NCBI RefSeq assembly: GCF_907165205.1
Contig: NC_058198.1
Location: 1,267,501-1,331,500 of the forward strand
Direction: 5' to 3'
DNA: 64,000 bases
Origin: Coccinella septempunctata
Lineage: Eukaryota > Arthropoda > Insecta > Coleoptera > Coccinellidae
Positions 48,104 to 61,015 of the stretch are shown here, piece by piece (within the stretch, counting starts at the first letter, position 1; each line of letters begins with the position of its first letter). The translations under genes were made by a program, and so were the position numbers. The notes under the pieces are model-generated. The model did not search any database, was not told where the DNA came from, and was given only the letters and a program-made list of their open reading frames with translations.

Positions 48104-49929
48104 ACGATTTTTAAGATAACAACATTCTCATTTGAAATTATTATTGGTCACTTGAACATGAATCAGCCTCCCCACCTGCACCTCAGTTGCTTAATTTGTC
48201 TTATTCGTCAGTATCTGTTTTGAAGTAATGAAACTGCTCCATCTGTTCTCAGAGGATACTTTTCATGAATATATTTGAACTTGTTGATCAGAATTTCAAT
48301 AACAGAAAGTTGCAAGTATGAGAAAAATTGATAATCGGCATTTTAGTGGCATACATAGGGATATTCTATGATTTTACTCGAAGTCCTTCGAACTATTGAA
48401 TATATTCTGAAAGCTGAAAAATTGCTTTGTGAAACTTCATGCAAGAAACCTTTTATTTATTCTTTCAGATGTTATGAATATAAGGCGTTCCAATCTTTTG
48501 TTGATAATAATTTAGAATCAATTTGATTTTAGATATACATATATCACTCTGAATTAATTTTGATATGTGTATTGAATTTTGTGATAGCTTTGATTGTGAG
48601 TTGATAGAAGAGTAGTTTTTTGAAATTTTCTGTTTTCTATTATTCACACTAGTTTCAAAATGCACTTAGTCCTCAATTTTATTCTTTAATATCAAATTAT
48701 CTCAGGAGAATAATTATTTTTTAGTTATCACTTTAGCTGGTCTTGTATATTTTCCCATCAAACTCAAGCTCTGGAGTAGTGAAGATATAGGAGAGGATAC
48801 ATGTTCATTATTTAAGCAGAGTGTTATGGCACGAAAACGTCGAAATATGAGAAAAAATATTTGATTTAAGCTTAATTTACCTCATCTGCCACTGTTATTG
48901 TTAAAAACATACTCAAATCTAGTCAATAAAATGAGTTGAATTTTAAAGTTTATTTCGTATTCTTTCCATTCCTATTTTATCGAAATTTTTTATGTATTTC
49001 ACACGAAAATATGTGTGAAAACTATGCCTGAAGTGAACTAGCATATAGTTATGATAATGTGCAAATTCTCCACACTCTAGTGAAATACCCATCAAAATCA
49101 GACACCTGGTTCAGTAGTTATTATATGTAAGGACAAAAAAAATTAATATTGGCAAATCCTCACAACTAATATGAATGTGAACATTGTAAACCGAAAAAAT
49201 ACTACTGATGAGCCTTATGGGCATACAACACTGTCCTAGTGGCTTTCATTGTGCTCTTTGAAATTTTTTTCAAATTTATTTTACCTACCTTTTGAATGTT
49301 TCATGTCGTGCATGCTTTGGCGGGTCGAATACTAAGGTGAAATGGTGCTGGAAACTAGCACACAAGAAAAAAGTCATTAATTTTTTTGCTTAACAATATC
49401 GATTTTTACACGTATTTGAGTGCCATTAAAAAAATTTTGAAAAACTCCCTTGGTGAGTTTTATTAGCTTTCAGAGGGTATGTTAAAAGTTGAGTACTTGA
49501 GTTCTTCCTGTACTTAAACGGAGTGGTGGTTGAGGTTGGTATGAACCATTCAAAATATTCGTACTACATTATCTCCCTTACAGCTCAAAAAACTGCAGTA
49601 ACATAATGGAATTTTTGATAAAATATATGTTATTTTATCGCCAAATATTGCCGGTATTCACAGTGGACACCTTTATGTTACATTCAATATCAATATAGAT
49701 GCGGGCGTGTAAGAATTCACTTATCAGTTGAGATGATAACATTTCAGATTTTCACAAGAGTAAAACCCCGAAAAACTAAGAATAAAACTGTAGTTATCAT
49801 CGTTCAGTTAGTGTGAATTCCGATGATTGCATCATTTGACCATCCCAATTTCAATGATAAGCTATCTTGTGGTTTCCTCTTCAGGGTTTTATTGTGTTTT
49901 AACAACTACAGTTGAGCTAGTCTGCAAAT
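48104..49929. other. Spacer between ERG28 and Duox, no gene seen
   Basis: 1.8 kb of AT-rich sequence. Candidate plus-strand AATAAA at 48925-48930 is rather distant for ERG28. I see no protein-like ORF, no RNA gene and no transposon ends. The right part must hold the Duox promoter. Confidence 0.5.
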
Positions 49930-52900
49930 ATGTGGCCGCTAAGTGTTTTTTTACTCTTTTATATAAGCTCTACTTATTGTCAACTTCCGAATTCGAATGT
50001 TAGTACTAGCAGAATTTTACCGAAACCAACAGGTGAGAACTTTAAAAAATAATAATAATTTCTTTTTCAATAAAATAAAACCTTGGATTCCCAAGGGTGT
50101 TAATTTAATTTTTATTCCTTTACGTGGAAACTTAGAATGAGGAATCGCTAAAATTATTATCTGTATTATTTCACCCCATATCATGATGATACATTCAATA
50201 CTGATACAATTAAAACAATTATTATAGAGCCCACCATTGTTGACTACCGAAAGAAACCTCCTAGAAATGAGTGGCCTGTAACTTATGATAGGAGAAAGCA
50301 AAAGAAATATATTCTTGGAGAATGGTTGCTCACTGGATCTTGGGGAGATGTGAATAAAACGTTCACTCGAGGGCATTATGAATATGAGGGCTATGACGGA
50401 TTTTATAATAATCTTGCAAGGCCAGATTCTGGAGCAATTGGTATGGTAATAGACTACTTATAAGAGAGCGTTCACTATTGTGGCTATAATCATGAATCTT
50501 CTTGTATTACCTTGTATGTTTGATGTTTAAAATAAATATAATTCTGGTATAGATAAACCACTTTTGCGTCGCTGGCCAGCAGACTATGAAGATGGTACTT
50601 ACCTACCTTCAGGAAGAAACCGTCCAAATCCATTGGAACTTAGTGAAAAACTTCTGAAGGGAGACATTGGAACCCACTCAAGGACTGGCAAGAATGCTCT
50701 TCTCGTTTTCTTCGGTAAAATACCCCCTAAAGTTTTTTATGTAAAAAATCCTAAAAATATTTGTCTAATGGTAGGTCAGCAAGTGGTTGAAGAAATCCTT
50801 GATGCCCAGAGGCCAGCATGTCCACCCGAGTACTTCAATATAAATATTCCAAAATGGCATAGTTACACCAAAGTTCCTGGACATACCGAATTACCTCTTT
50901 TAAGAACCCGTTATGATCAAAGGACAGGACTAAATCCCAATAACCCAAGACAGCAGGTGAGGATATATTTCTATTCTAATGTTATATCATAAAAACTGAG
51001 AAAAAAATATTTATTCAAAACTTTTTCAGCTGAATGAAATTACACCTTACATAGATGGTGGTCTATTTTATGGTATAACAAAACAGTGGTCAGATTCGCT
51101 GAGAATGGATGAGAACGGAAATATTCATCCCAATGGAAGCTTAGCCTCTTCCCACGATGGTCTTTTTCCCGCCTACAATACACAAAGATTACCCATGGCC
51201 AATCCTCCTCCACCATTTCATCATAAGTTGTTCATTACCCAACATGAAACTGCAGAAGTTTCTCGATTCTTCAGTAAGACAAATTATTCACTTGTAGCTT
51301 TAGTATAGAACTATAAAAAGATTATACCTAGAAAGAGCCCACCTTTAGTTTCAAGTAGACACCTTTCCTCTGTATACTGAGGATATCACATTAGAAGTAT
51401 TCAGCTAATTATGCTTCAATTTTCATTTGAAATTTTCAGAGCTTGGAAATCCGAGAGGAAACGAAAACGCATTCTTGCTCACCTTTGGCATTATGTGGTT
51501 CCGTTGGCATAACTACATTGCGGAGACTATAAAAAAACTGCAACCTGACTGGTCTAGCGAAGAAATCTTCAACGAAGCCAGGAAGTGGGTCATTGCTACA
51601 CAGCAACACATAATCGTTGATGAGTGGTTGCCAGCACTTCTGAATAAAAAATTGCCCCGTTATAAGGAATATGATCCAAGTATCAACCCGCAGATAGACC
51701 AGTTCTTTCAGGCTGCAGCATTCAGATTTGGACACACTCTTGTTACGCCTGGTGTTTATCTGAGAGATTATATTAGGAAGGGATGTAAACACAGATTTAA
51801 TACGTGGAAGAATGCGGCAGTTAGGACTTGTAATATTTTTTGGAGGCCACAGGACCCCATTTTGACCCCTGAAGCTGAGAATTCAAAAGATTTCGTAGAT
51901 ATTGATAGGCTACTCATGGGTACGTCATTAAATTTAAATACAATATTGCTTGTGAAATGGTGAAATAAAATATTTATTTATATTTTATCAATAATCATTT
52001 AGCATCATCAAGCATTTGCTTCTAGGTATGTCTGTTCAGCTTTGTGAAGAAGAGGATCATAAAATAATTGAGGACCTTCGTGGTAATGTTTTTGGCCCTC
52101 TTGAATTCCCAAGACGAGATCTTATGGCTATCAATATTCAGCGAGGCAGAGATCATGGCTTACCAGGATTTAATGCAGCTAGAAAAGCTTTTGGACTAGC
52201 ACCAGTTAATTTTAGCCATTTTCAACATTTACCGAGTACTGTAAGTCATCTAGAAAACAGAAAAAACATCAGCAACTCATAGTTGGTGTTACTTCATCAC
52301 TAAAAGTGAAATATTACCCAGAATTAGTTGTAATAAGTATTATGCAATATTTCAGATCCAAAAGGAATTAACTACCTTGTACAACAGCCCTGATGATGTT
52401 GATGTATGGGTTGGGGGGATTTTGGAAACTAGAGATGGACCAGGTGAATTGTTTGAAACAATAATTTTGGATCAATTCAGGAGAATAAGAGATGGGGATC
52501 GATTCTGGTTTGAGAATAAGGAAAATGGGTAAATATTACTTGTTTTCTTCCTTATTCGTTATGATCAAATGTTATTTTCAGAATGTTTTCTCAAGAAGAC
52601 ATTGCTCGTATAAGAGAGTTAAAGGTTTATGACATCATTATGGCAGTCACTAAGATGGATGCAGAAGATGTACCAGAGTTTCCTTTCAATGTACCACACA
52701 GAAATATGAACATGGACGAAAATTGTATGTTTTTTGCATAAATTCTGTTTATTTCTCAAGTATGAATAGTTCTGTTTGGTTTCGTTTCATTTTGATGTCT
52801 CATATACCTTTTTTGCTTCATTACACATAACTCATCAAATCTTGGTTCTAAAAAAATTCACTATTACATAGAAAAGGTAATTATGGGACTGATTCTCATA

Positions 52901-55900
52901 TTTTCTTCAGCACCCCTCGTTAAGAACTGCTCACTGGAATGGAAACCTTGCCGATTACAAAATCAAACACCGTTTGATTGCTGGCATTTGCCTTTCTTAA
53001 ATCAAACATCTTTAGGGGAGACATGTAAACAAGGATATTCATATGACTATTTCTGGAAGAGTGAGGCACCTTATATTGGCACGTTTACTGCCTTAGGAGT
53101 TTTTGTAATAGGTAAATTTATTGAAAATACTTAGAGAATGTTTTCATGTTGAGTTGAGTCATGGATGATTTCAGTTAAAATTATGTAATTCTCTTATTTA
53201 TTATATGAATGATACTCATTGACTCACCATTGAAATCATCATAATTTTTCATTTAATTTCAGGCTGTTTTTCATTCATATTCTTTCTTGTGCAACAAAAA
53301 AATCGAATGATGATTCGCAATGCTCAGATGCGTACAAACGCCACAATGAAATCTGTACATCGAAGTACTGGAGACATGAATTCAATGATTTTTGGAGGTA
53401 ATCTTATGTTCTTAAACCATTGCAATACTATTTATGAAAGTGAGGATTCACATCTAAATGTTTCCAATTATATTTTCAGCACAAGAATGGATCAGCAAAA
53501 AACAACCAGTCAAGAATATTGCTGTTGTCTTTGATACAGTTAATAAACAGATTAAAATCACTTGCCAGCAAGGAAATCTGATGAGAGCTATCGACTTAGG
53601 TTTTGCCAATGTCTTCAAGATTTATGTTGTTACTGATATGCCATATCTCGTCATCAATAGCCGTCATAGTTATGATTTGGTAAATAATAGAACATTCAGT
53701 ATAATTGAAACATTTTCTTATATACTTTTGATCAATTCTAACAACTTTTTTATTTTATAGGTACTCCATTTTCCCACAGACAAAGAGAGGAATGAATTCA
53801 GACAAGCACTCAAGGAATTCATCGATACATTTCAACTAGAATATGAGGAGATATCAGTATTCAAATGGAAAGATGCATTGAACATAATTACTACGAAGAA
53901 AGATAGACAAAAAAAGTTGGAAATGTTTTATCGTGTCGTATTTGCTCAGGTGTGTTCAGTTCAATATTTTTGGTTCTTGTTTTATTTTAATATCATTTTC
54001 AAGGCTTTCAAAATCAATCATTCCAAAACAGAAATACTAGCTGTTAGCTCTAACGATAAGGACATCATTAACACGGAAATAACTGTGTTAGAATTCGCCG
54101 AATCTCTAAACATGAAGCCTGACAACGAGTTTGTTAAACGAATGTTCTACCTTGCTGATAAGGACAGGAACGGATTCATATCCTTCAGGGAATTTGTTGG
54201 TCTTTTGATCATTTTCGCAGAAGGGAACGAAGAACAGAAGGCTCAATTGTTATTCAAGATGTATGACATAGATGATACCGGTGTCTTGAAGGCTGAAGAT
54301 TTTGAGAGTATGATCAGGTGAGAATGAACGAACTGGAACTAAATTTCTATCAAGGATGTGTTGTGGTAATTTTAATTGAATTTCAGATGTTTCTTAGAAA
54401 CAGTTGGCGGAAATATTCCCGAGAACAAACTCAAACAGACCATACATGGAATGCTTTCCAGAGCACACTGTGAGAATAAGAGCGAATTGGAGTTTCAAGA
54501 TTTCCTTAAAATTCTGGGTAGAGATATTGTAAATTTGAATAAGGCAAAATTGGGTTTTAAAGGTTTCGAAGATGATGGTTCTTACCTTACTACGGCTCGA
54601 AATACCATAGAAAACATATATGGGTAACTCAAAACTCGATAAATTTTTGGAAAGTTGTGTTTATTGTTGATTTCCAGAACTGTTGATATAAATTCAAGAT
54701 TCAAAGGGGAAGCTAGTGAACAATCGGAAGATACTTACATGTCTAACATAATTGATCAAGAACAAAAGAAAATCCTGGACAATAAGGAGTACGCCAAAGA
54801 CCAGACTGATAAAATGTTTTCAAGCAAGTTTCTGAAATACGTTGAGTTGAAATCAAAAGACATATTTTGGCTATCTCTCTATACCCTCATTTTATGGATT
54901 ATCTTCCTAGAAAGAGCTTACTGTGAGTATTACAACATCAAATTAAATCGATCAGATTCAATATTTTTTACATTCGCTTCAATTTACAGATTATTCTTTT
55001 GAAAGAGAACATTCTGGACTGAGAAGAATAGCTGGATATGGAGTGACCATAACCAGAGGTGCAGCTTCAGCTCAGATGTTCACATATTCATCTCTCCTCG
55101 TCACCATGTGCAGAAATACAATAACGATACTGAGAGACACAGTGGCCAATAAATATTTTCCATTCGATGCAAGTGTTGAAATACATAAATACATCGCTTG
55201 GTGGGCATTTTTCTTTACAGGTAAGGGTTTATAAGGGTCTCCATTGTGTAATTCGTGGTGCACATAAAATATTTCAACTTGTAATGTTTAATTGTAATAT
55301 TTTTTCAGTTTTGCATATTGTTGGTCATGCATTCAATTTCTACCATATATCGACTCAAACAGCTGATGATTTGACTTGTTTGTTCAGAAATTATTTCCAT
55401 GCGTAGGTATTCCAATAAAAGGCAAAGTTATAATGAGTAAAATAACTCGTTTTGTAGCACTCATGAACTGCCGAAATTTCAATATTGGTGTTGGCAAACA
55501 ATAACTGGTTTCACTGGAATAATGTTGACCTTAATCTGGATGATGATGTTCATTTTTGCCTTATCTTATGTAAGATCCAAGATTTATAATTGGTTTTGGT
55601 ATACACATAGTCTTTATCCACTTTTTTATATATTTATGATACTTCATGGCATGGGACGGCTTATACAGGTATTAAAACCTAGTGGATCAAGCCAATAAGA
55701 TATGATTAGCTATTAATTATTGTTTCAGGAACCATTCTTTTATTACTTTTTCCTGGGACCAGTTATTCTATTTACCATTGATTCCCTGATTAGCATAAGT
55801 CGTAAAAAAATCGAAATTCCAGTGGTGAAAGCTGATGTCTTGCCCTCAAGTAAGTGAAAACTGGAATATATCAGTGACAGAAAGCTACATTATCCATATT

Positions 55901-56916
55901 TTATTTTTTTAGGCGTGACTATGTTGGAATTTCAGAAACCCGATAATTTTCAATACAAGTCGGGCCAATGGGTGAGAATAGCATGTATGGCCTTGAATAA
56001 ACACGAGTACCATCCTTTCACCTTAACATCTAGTCCAAATGAAGACACACTTAAATTACATATTCGATCTGTTGGACCGTGGACAACACACATCAGAACT
56101 ATATATGAAGAAGCGAATACATTAGGAAATTCAAAGAAATTACCAAAGGTGAGAATCAATTGCTCATTGCATAAACATGATTTTTTTCTCAGTCTACTTG
56201 TTTAATATTGAAATACTTTTCAGATTTACTTAGACGGTCCATATGGAGAAGGCCATCAGGATTGGAATAACTACGATGTTTCCATATTGATAGGAGGAGG
56301 TATAGGAGTAACTCCTTTTGCAAGTATTCTAAAAGATATAGCCTACAGATCTGGACAAACCAGATGTAAAAAGGTGAGAACATATTTAGATCAAAACGCA
56401 GACAAACAACACCCAAACTAAATTTCAGGTATACTTCATATGGGTTTCAAGAACACAAAAGCAGTTTGAATGGTTGATAGATATAATCAGGGAAGTCGAA
56501 TACAAGGACGTTAAAAATGTGATCAGTTGCCACATATTCATCACCCAATTTTTCGAAAAGTTCGACCTGCGCATGATACTCCTTTATGTTATGGAAAGGC
56601 ATTACCAAAGAGTAGCAAACAGATCTCTTTTCACGAATCTCAAGGCTGTAACGCACTTTGGACGGCCAAGTTTTGCGAAAATCTTCAAAACGGTCCAAAC
56701 TCTTCATGAACATGTAAGGGTCTAAACGTTGTACTGAAATTGATCATTTGATTTTGTTCTATTCGGGATTTTTATGTATTTTTTTTTTTTCAGACACCTA
56801 GAATTGGCGTCTTCAGCTGTGGTCCTCCTTCCATGACTTCATCTGTGAATGCAGCTTGTTTTGCAGTAAATTTCGAGGGTTACCATAGATTTGAACATCA
56901 TTACAAGAACTTCTGA
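49930..56916 (+). CDS. Duox: Dual oxidase (Duox-like, diverged)
   Basis: Membrane NADPH oxidase with an extracellular peroxidase-homology domain that makes H2O2 for barrier immunity and matrix cross-linking. I built 23 exons (first 49930-50032, last 56794-56916), all in phase, giving 1,648 residues. A signal peptide (MWPLSVFLLFYISS) leads into the peroxidase domain (about 50-650), with the proximal haem His in FRFGH (His420) and the signature RGRDHGLPGFN. Residue FFGKIPPKVF replaces the distal-His region, as Duox proteins generally do. The first TM is near 715-740. Two good EF-hands follow (952-963 DKDRNGFISFRE, 988-999 DIDDTGVLKAED). The NOX core has haem histidines, FAD motif HPFTLTS (1418), NADPH motifs GGGIGVTPF (1487) and CGP (1617), and ends KNF. 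It is clearly less conserved than the canonical insect Duox I recall, so it may be a second, lineage-specific copy. Confidence 0.9.
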
Positions 56917-57057
56917 TTTAGTGTAGATAACGTATTGAGGTCGTACTATTATTTTATCTGCTATGAACAGATTTAAAGACACGAATAGTCAAAAATTCAT
57001 TTATTTCAATATCGCTCAAAAAATACAAAATAGTCTATAACAATACAAGAGTGTATA
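56917..57057. terminator. Shared 3' end of Duox and the M13 peptidase
   Basis: Only 141 bp separate two opposed stop codons. A minus-strand AATAAA at 57005-57000 is 53 bp past the peptidase stop. The first plus-strand AATAAA for Duox that I find (57175-57180) lies inside the last intron of the peptidase, so the transcripts probably overlap. Confidence 0.6.
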
Positions 57058-60000
57058 TCACCAGAGTACGCATTTGAATGAGGGGTTCATTGAACTATCA
57101 GGGGGGCATTTATACTCTCGGGCAAAATCTATGGAGTTGCTCAGTGTTCCTAGTACTCTGTAAAGCAGATACGCAATAAAATCTTTTATTTATTTGACCG
57201 TAATTGATTTTGGTAGCAGTTTTATGAATACCTGAATATCCCAGGTGAATGGACAGCGGTTTGCAGTCTCGTTTTGGCACTTTCTGGTCTTTGAATCCCA
57301 CACCAAATCTGTAGTGAAGTCTTGTTAGCCTGATATTGAAAAGGAATACGTGGTCACTTTACCTGAGCAAAATTCAAGAAAAATAGTTGTTCCCCAGTGA
57401 GATTCAATCCAGGCAGGAATTCCTCAGCTTCGGGGTGCTTTTTACGCCATTTTTGATAAGCCTTGAGTGCAAAAATATTTGTTTCAATTAGTTATATTGA
57501 TAAGTCCCTAATTCGTAGTATAGAATACTTACTCTGAAAGATTGTTTCAAACCACCGTTGTCAGCAATATTTTCCCCTTGTGTCAAGTATCCATTCACTC
57601 TAGCGTTAACTTCAGGCAGCATATAGGCCCCATACTGATCTATAACAAAAATTTAAATGGGTGGGTAGCAAGATTCAATTTTTCATCGTAGACAATCTGA
57701 ATTGCAAATATTTAAAATTTTTTAACATGAAAAGTCGTGCCTATTATGCATTGTGCCCTGGTATGGAACTCCAGAACAGATGGCTCTTTCCACCAATAAT
57801 CCAGATTTCCATGTTGATCGAACAATCTCCCTTTGTCATCAAATCCATGTGTAATCTCGTGTCCTATAACTACACCTATTCCGCCAAAGTTCAGAGCCTT
57901 CGGAAAGTGTTTATGATAAAACGGTGGTTGCAGAATTCCTGCAGGAAACACTGAAAAAGATTGAGAATCAAGATTCATAATCTCGAATTCTTCTTGATAA
58001 GCGTACTGATTTGGTTTTTGTTTCGGCTGTAGTAAGCATTAACGATAGCTGGTGATGTTCCCCACAGTGTTCGGTTAGCTTCTTTTCCAACCTTTCTCTG
58101 CTCGTAGCGAGTTAGATGTCTCAGGATGCTCAAGGTGTTTTCGAAAAAATAGTCTGGGTGTATTTCAACATCTATATATCTTCGATTCAATTCAGCCATG
58201 CTTGTGATGAAATCAGGATAACCAATTTTGAGATCAATGTTCTTCAACTTCATCAACGCATAGTCTTTGGTAGATGAATCAATCCATGTATTCTCACTCA
58301 AAATGTCTTGAAAAGCTTGTTGAAGTTGTATGGTCATTTCTAAGGTCTAAAGAGCGAATAGACAGTAAACAGCAGATAAAATTCAGAAATGCTCTATTTC
58401 TTCGTATTCCATCAACTTACATCTTTTCTGCTCTGTTCATCGAAATATTTTTCTACAAAGAGTTTTCCTAGTGCCATTCCCATGTTAGCATTTGTCTGTT
58501 GAATGCAGAATTGCCATCTGGTTGGAGGTTTCTCTTTTCCGAATAATATGTAGTAAAACCTAAAATGTTATCGATTGATTTAATCTTATTTCTTAATGAG
58601 AGTCTCGTGGAACATAACCTTTGCTTGGCTAATAGGAATCTTTCATCCAAGTTATTCGTTCTATGTCTTATAAATCTCCATAATAAGTAGTTAGCTACAA
58701 CTCTGAAAAACCAACATCAGTCCAAACGTGGTAACAGCTCGGTGTAGTATATTTACCTAGAGTTTGTATTACTCAATAAATCCACCAGTCTATGCAAGTA
58801 TGCTGTACAGAAACAGGCCACTGGATCATCAAGACTCATTACTTTTCCTAGTACCATACTGAAATATCGTATCCAATCGAGCTGAGGGAAAAAGTGAGCC
58901 AAGGCACCTATAGTTGTTCTCAAATAAATTCTTTCCAAATGCTTTCTGTCTTCATGGGAAGTCATAATCTTCAAAGATATCAAGCATAAAATCAAAGTAG
59001 AGATAGTTTAAAGTTTGTGCATGTACCTCTGCGATTTTCGTTTCAAATTTAATGATATCGTCTGTATCCTGATGTACTGTATCTTCGGGAGCTCCAAGTA
59101 GGAGAGCCACTGTGACAATAAATGTTCTGTATGCCTCAATGTACTTGTAATGTCGAGGATTGGTGAAATAGTCTCTTGATGGCAATCCAAGGGTGGTTTG
59201 GTCCAAGTGAATGATATACTCCTCTGAATTTTTCAAATCAGGCCCAACCCATTCGGATATTAGTATATCATTGTTGAATAATCTGAGTTGGGCCATAAGC
59301 CACACAATATCGAATTCAGACTCTTTCCACTCTTTTTTGAGAATAGGCCAATCACCAAGTTCTTCTAATAATTTAAGGAGAGGTGAGTTTCCTCGTTCCC
59401 TCACTTTGTTCTGATTCATGCATGAGTGGAAAAAATATTTAGCTTTTGTTGTAGCATCCATCGAACTGTTTTGATAGCTATCGATAGTATTATTGAGTAG
59501 GTACCCTTTCTCGAATGGTTGATGGTCATATACTTTCAACATTCCTGGTTCCTAAAACAACAATTAGTTTCAATTTGCGTTAAGATTATGTAAAAAATGT
59601 ACTCACCCCTTTTGAATCATTTTCTAGCAATAATTCACCAAGAACATTATCCAGATTTTCCCTCAGGATTTCGAATGTATCATAAGAATTTCTTTCAGGG
59701 GGAATACTATAATAGTTTTTCCAATTTCCGCATGCATATTTATAAAAATCATCACAGGGATTTACCGACTTGTCCATGTAGCGCTTCATGATATTACCTA
59801 TTAATAAAGATAATCATTTTTCTTATCATTCTCAAAAAATAATTTAATAGTGTATGAATAAAAAATTGAAAAATATGTAATTGGGAGTGATTCTCAAAAA
59901 GGCGCACTTACTTTGTAATTTTCTGATTTCTGCCTCATTCATTTCGTTTTTCCAAAAAACTTGACTTCTTTCTGTCGAATCACTGGATTTCTTAGTTCCT

Positions 60001-61015
60001 GCCGCATTTCTCAAAGATTCGAGAAGATTTTTATCCACATTTCTCTTTATTCTTCTATCCTACATATTCGAAAGATTTTTCATCATATAGCTTAATGGAG
60101 GATGAAAGAGAAATTTGGGGTACTAAACTAAATATAGTTTATTTTCCTAATTATTGTAAGAAAGGCGGAAATATATTTTTAATACACCTGATCTTTGGAT
60201 TTATGTTAAAAACCTATCAAAATACCATAACTGGCTGATTTCGTATTTCCAGAAGAATTTTTGTTAAATAATTACTAATTTGATTTGAATTTTGACGAAA
60301 ATCCATACTACACGTGTTTCGCTACTGATAACCTTCACACACCTGAAGATGCCATTGTAATAGCGAAACACGTGTCGTGGTTTAAGAGCTCATCCCAAAA
60401 TAGCCAACAGATTTCAGTTAAAAAGAGGGAAATAGAAGGTTTGGCAAAGCAATTCCTTAAACAAGACGTACCTACCTTTATTGGAGCATTGAACCCTTTT
60501 CCAAATTTGTAATAATCGAGTCCGTATTCCTGAAAACAGATTTAGATTAATCGTGATACTTTGGAAGACCCCTACTCACCATCTCTCTCAAGAACTTCGT
60601 TTCAAGGGTGTCGTAAAGGTGGTCTTGGAGGTTCTCCTCGACGAGAAAAAGATCCACCTGCCCTTTGGGTGGATTAGATATTGGAGCTAGAAAGATAGGA
60701 AAAATCAAAGTCGAGGTATTTTGAAAAAATCAAACTCAGAAGGACCTTTTTCGGTTGAAAGATCTTCAGCATCTGCATATTTGGTGATGAAAATGATTAC
60801 AATAACAAGGGGTAGTAGGATTGCTGGTAAAAAAACTAATCTTTTGAGTTTTTGTTGCCAATCTCCTTGCTGTCCCACGCACCATCTACAAAAGATAATT
60901 GTTATAGCTCATCTGTCAGTTATCAATCGATTCGTTCAATTAACACTTACTGGACTCTTCCCGATTCATGATGAACCGCTAGCCGACAAGAACAAAACTT
61001 TGGTTTTCTTTCCAT
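57058..61015 (-). CDS. Neprilysin-like M13 zinc metallopeptidase
   Basis: Type II membrane ectopeptidase that trims neuropeptides and hormones outside the cell. Sixteen exons: 61015-60951, 60885-60746, 60686-60580, 60529-60476, 60059-59912, 59797-59607, 59551-59027, 58968-58757, 58702-58619, 58559-58421, 58346-58007, 57950-57727, 57634-57533, 57461-57363, 57308-57232, 57157-57058. They close to 868 residues. One TM lies at about 38-57. PCDDFYKYACGNW opens the peptidase domain. The zinc site is HEITH at 699-703 with the third ligand in GENIADNGG (Glu764). NAYYS binds substrate backbone and the chain ends CVLW, the usual CxxW. The Cys pair normally found shortly before PCxDF is missing, and the stem is long and charged. 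The exon ending at 57727 has an unusual donor (GTTAAA), and the roughly 59-bp intron at 58618-58560 is inferred from frame. Confidence 0.9.
60310..60375. repeat. 15-bp perfect inverted repeat in peptidase intron
   Basis: ACACGTGTTTCGCTA at 60310-60324 and its exact complement at 60361-60375 flank a 36-bp loop containing ACCTGAAGATG. The combination of that word with a GCGAAACACGTGT arm resembles a short motif found dispersed in many animal genomes, often near LINE 3' ends. It lies in the intron between the exons at 60476 and 60059. Confidence 0.6.
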
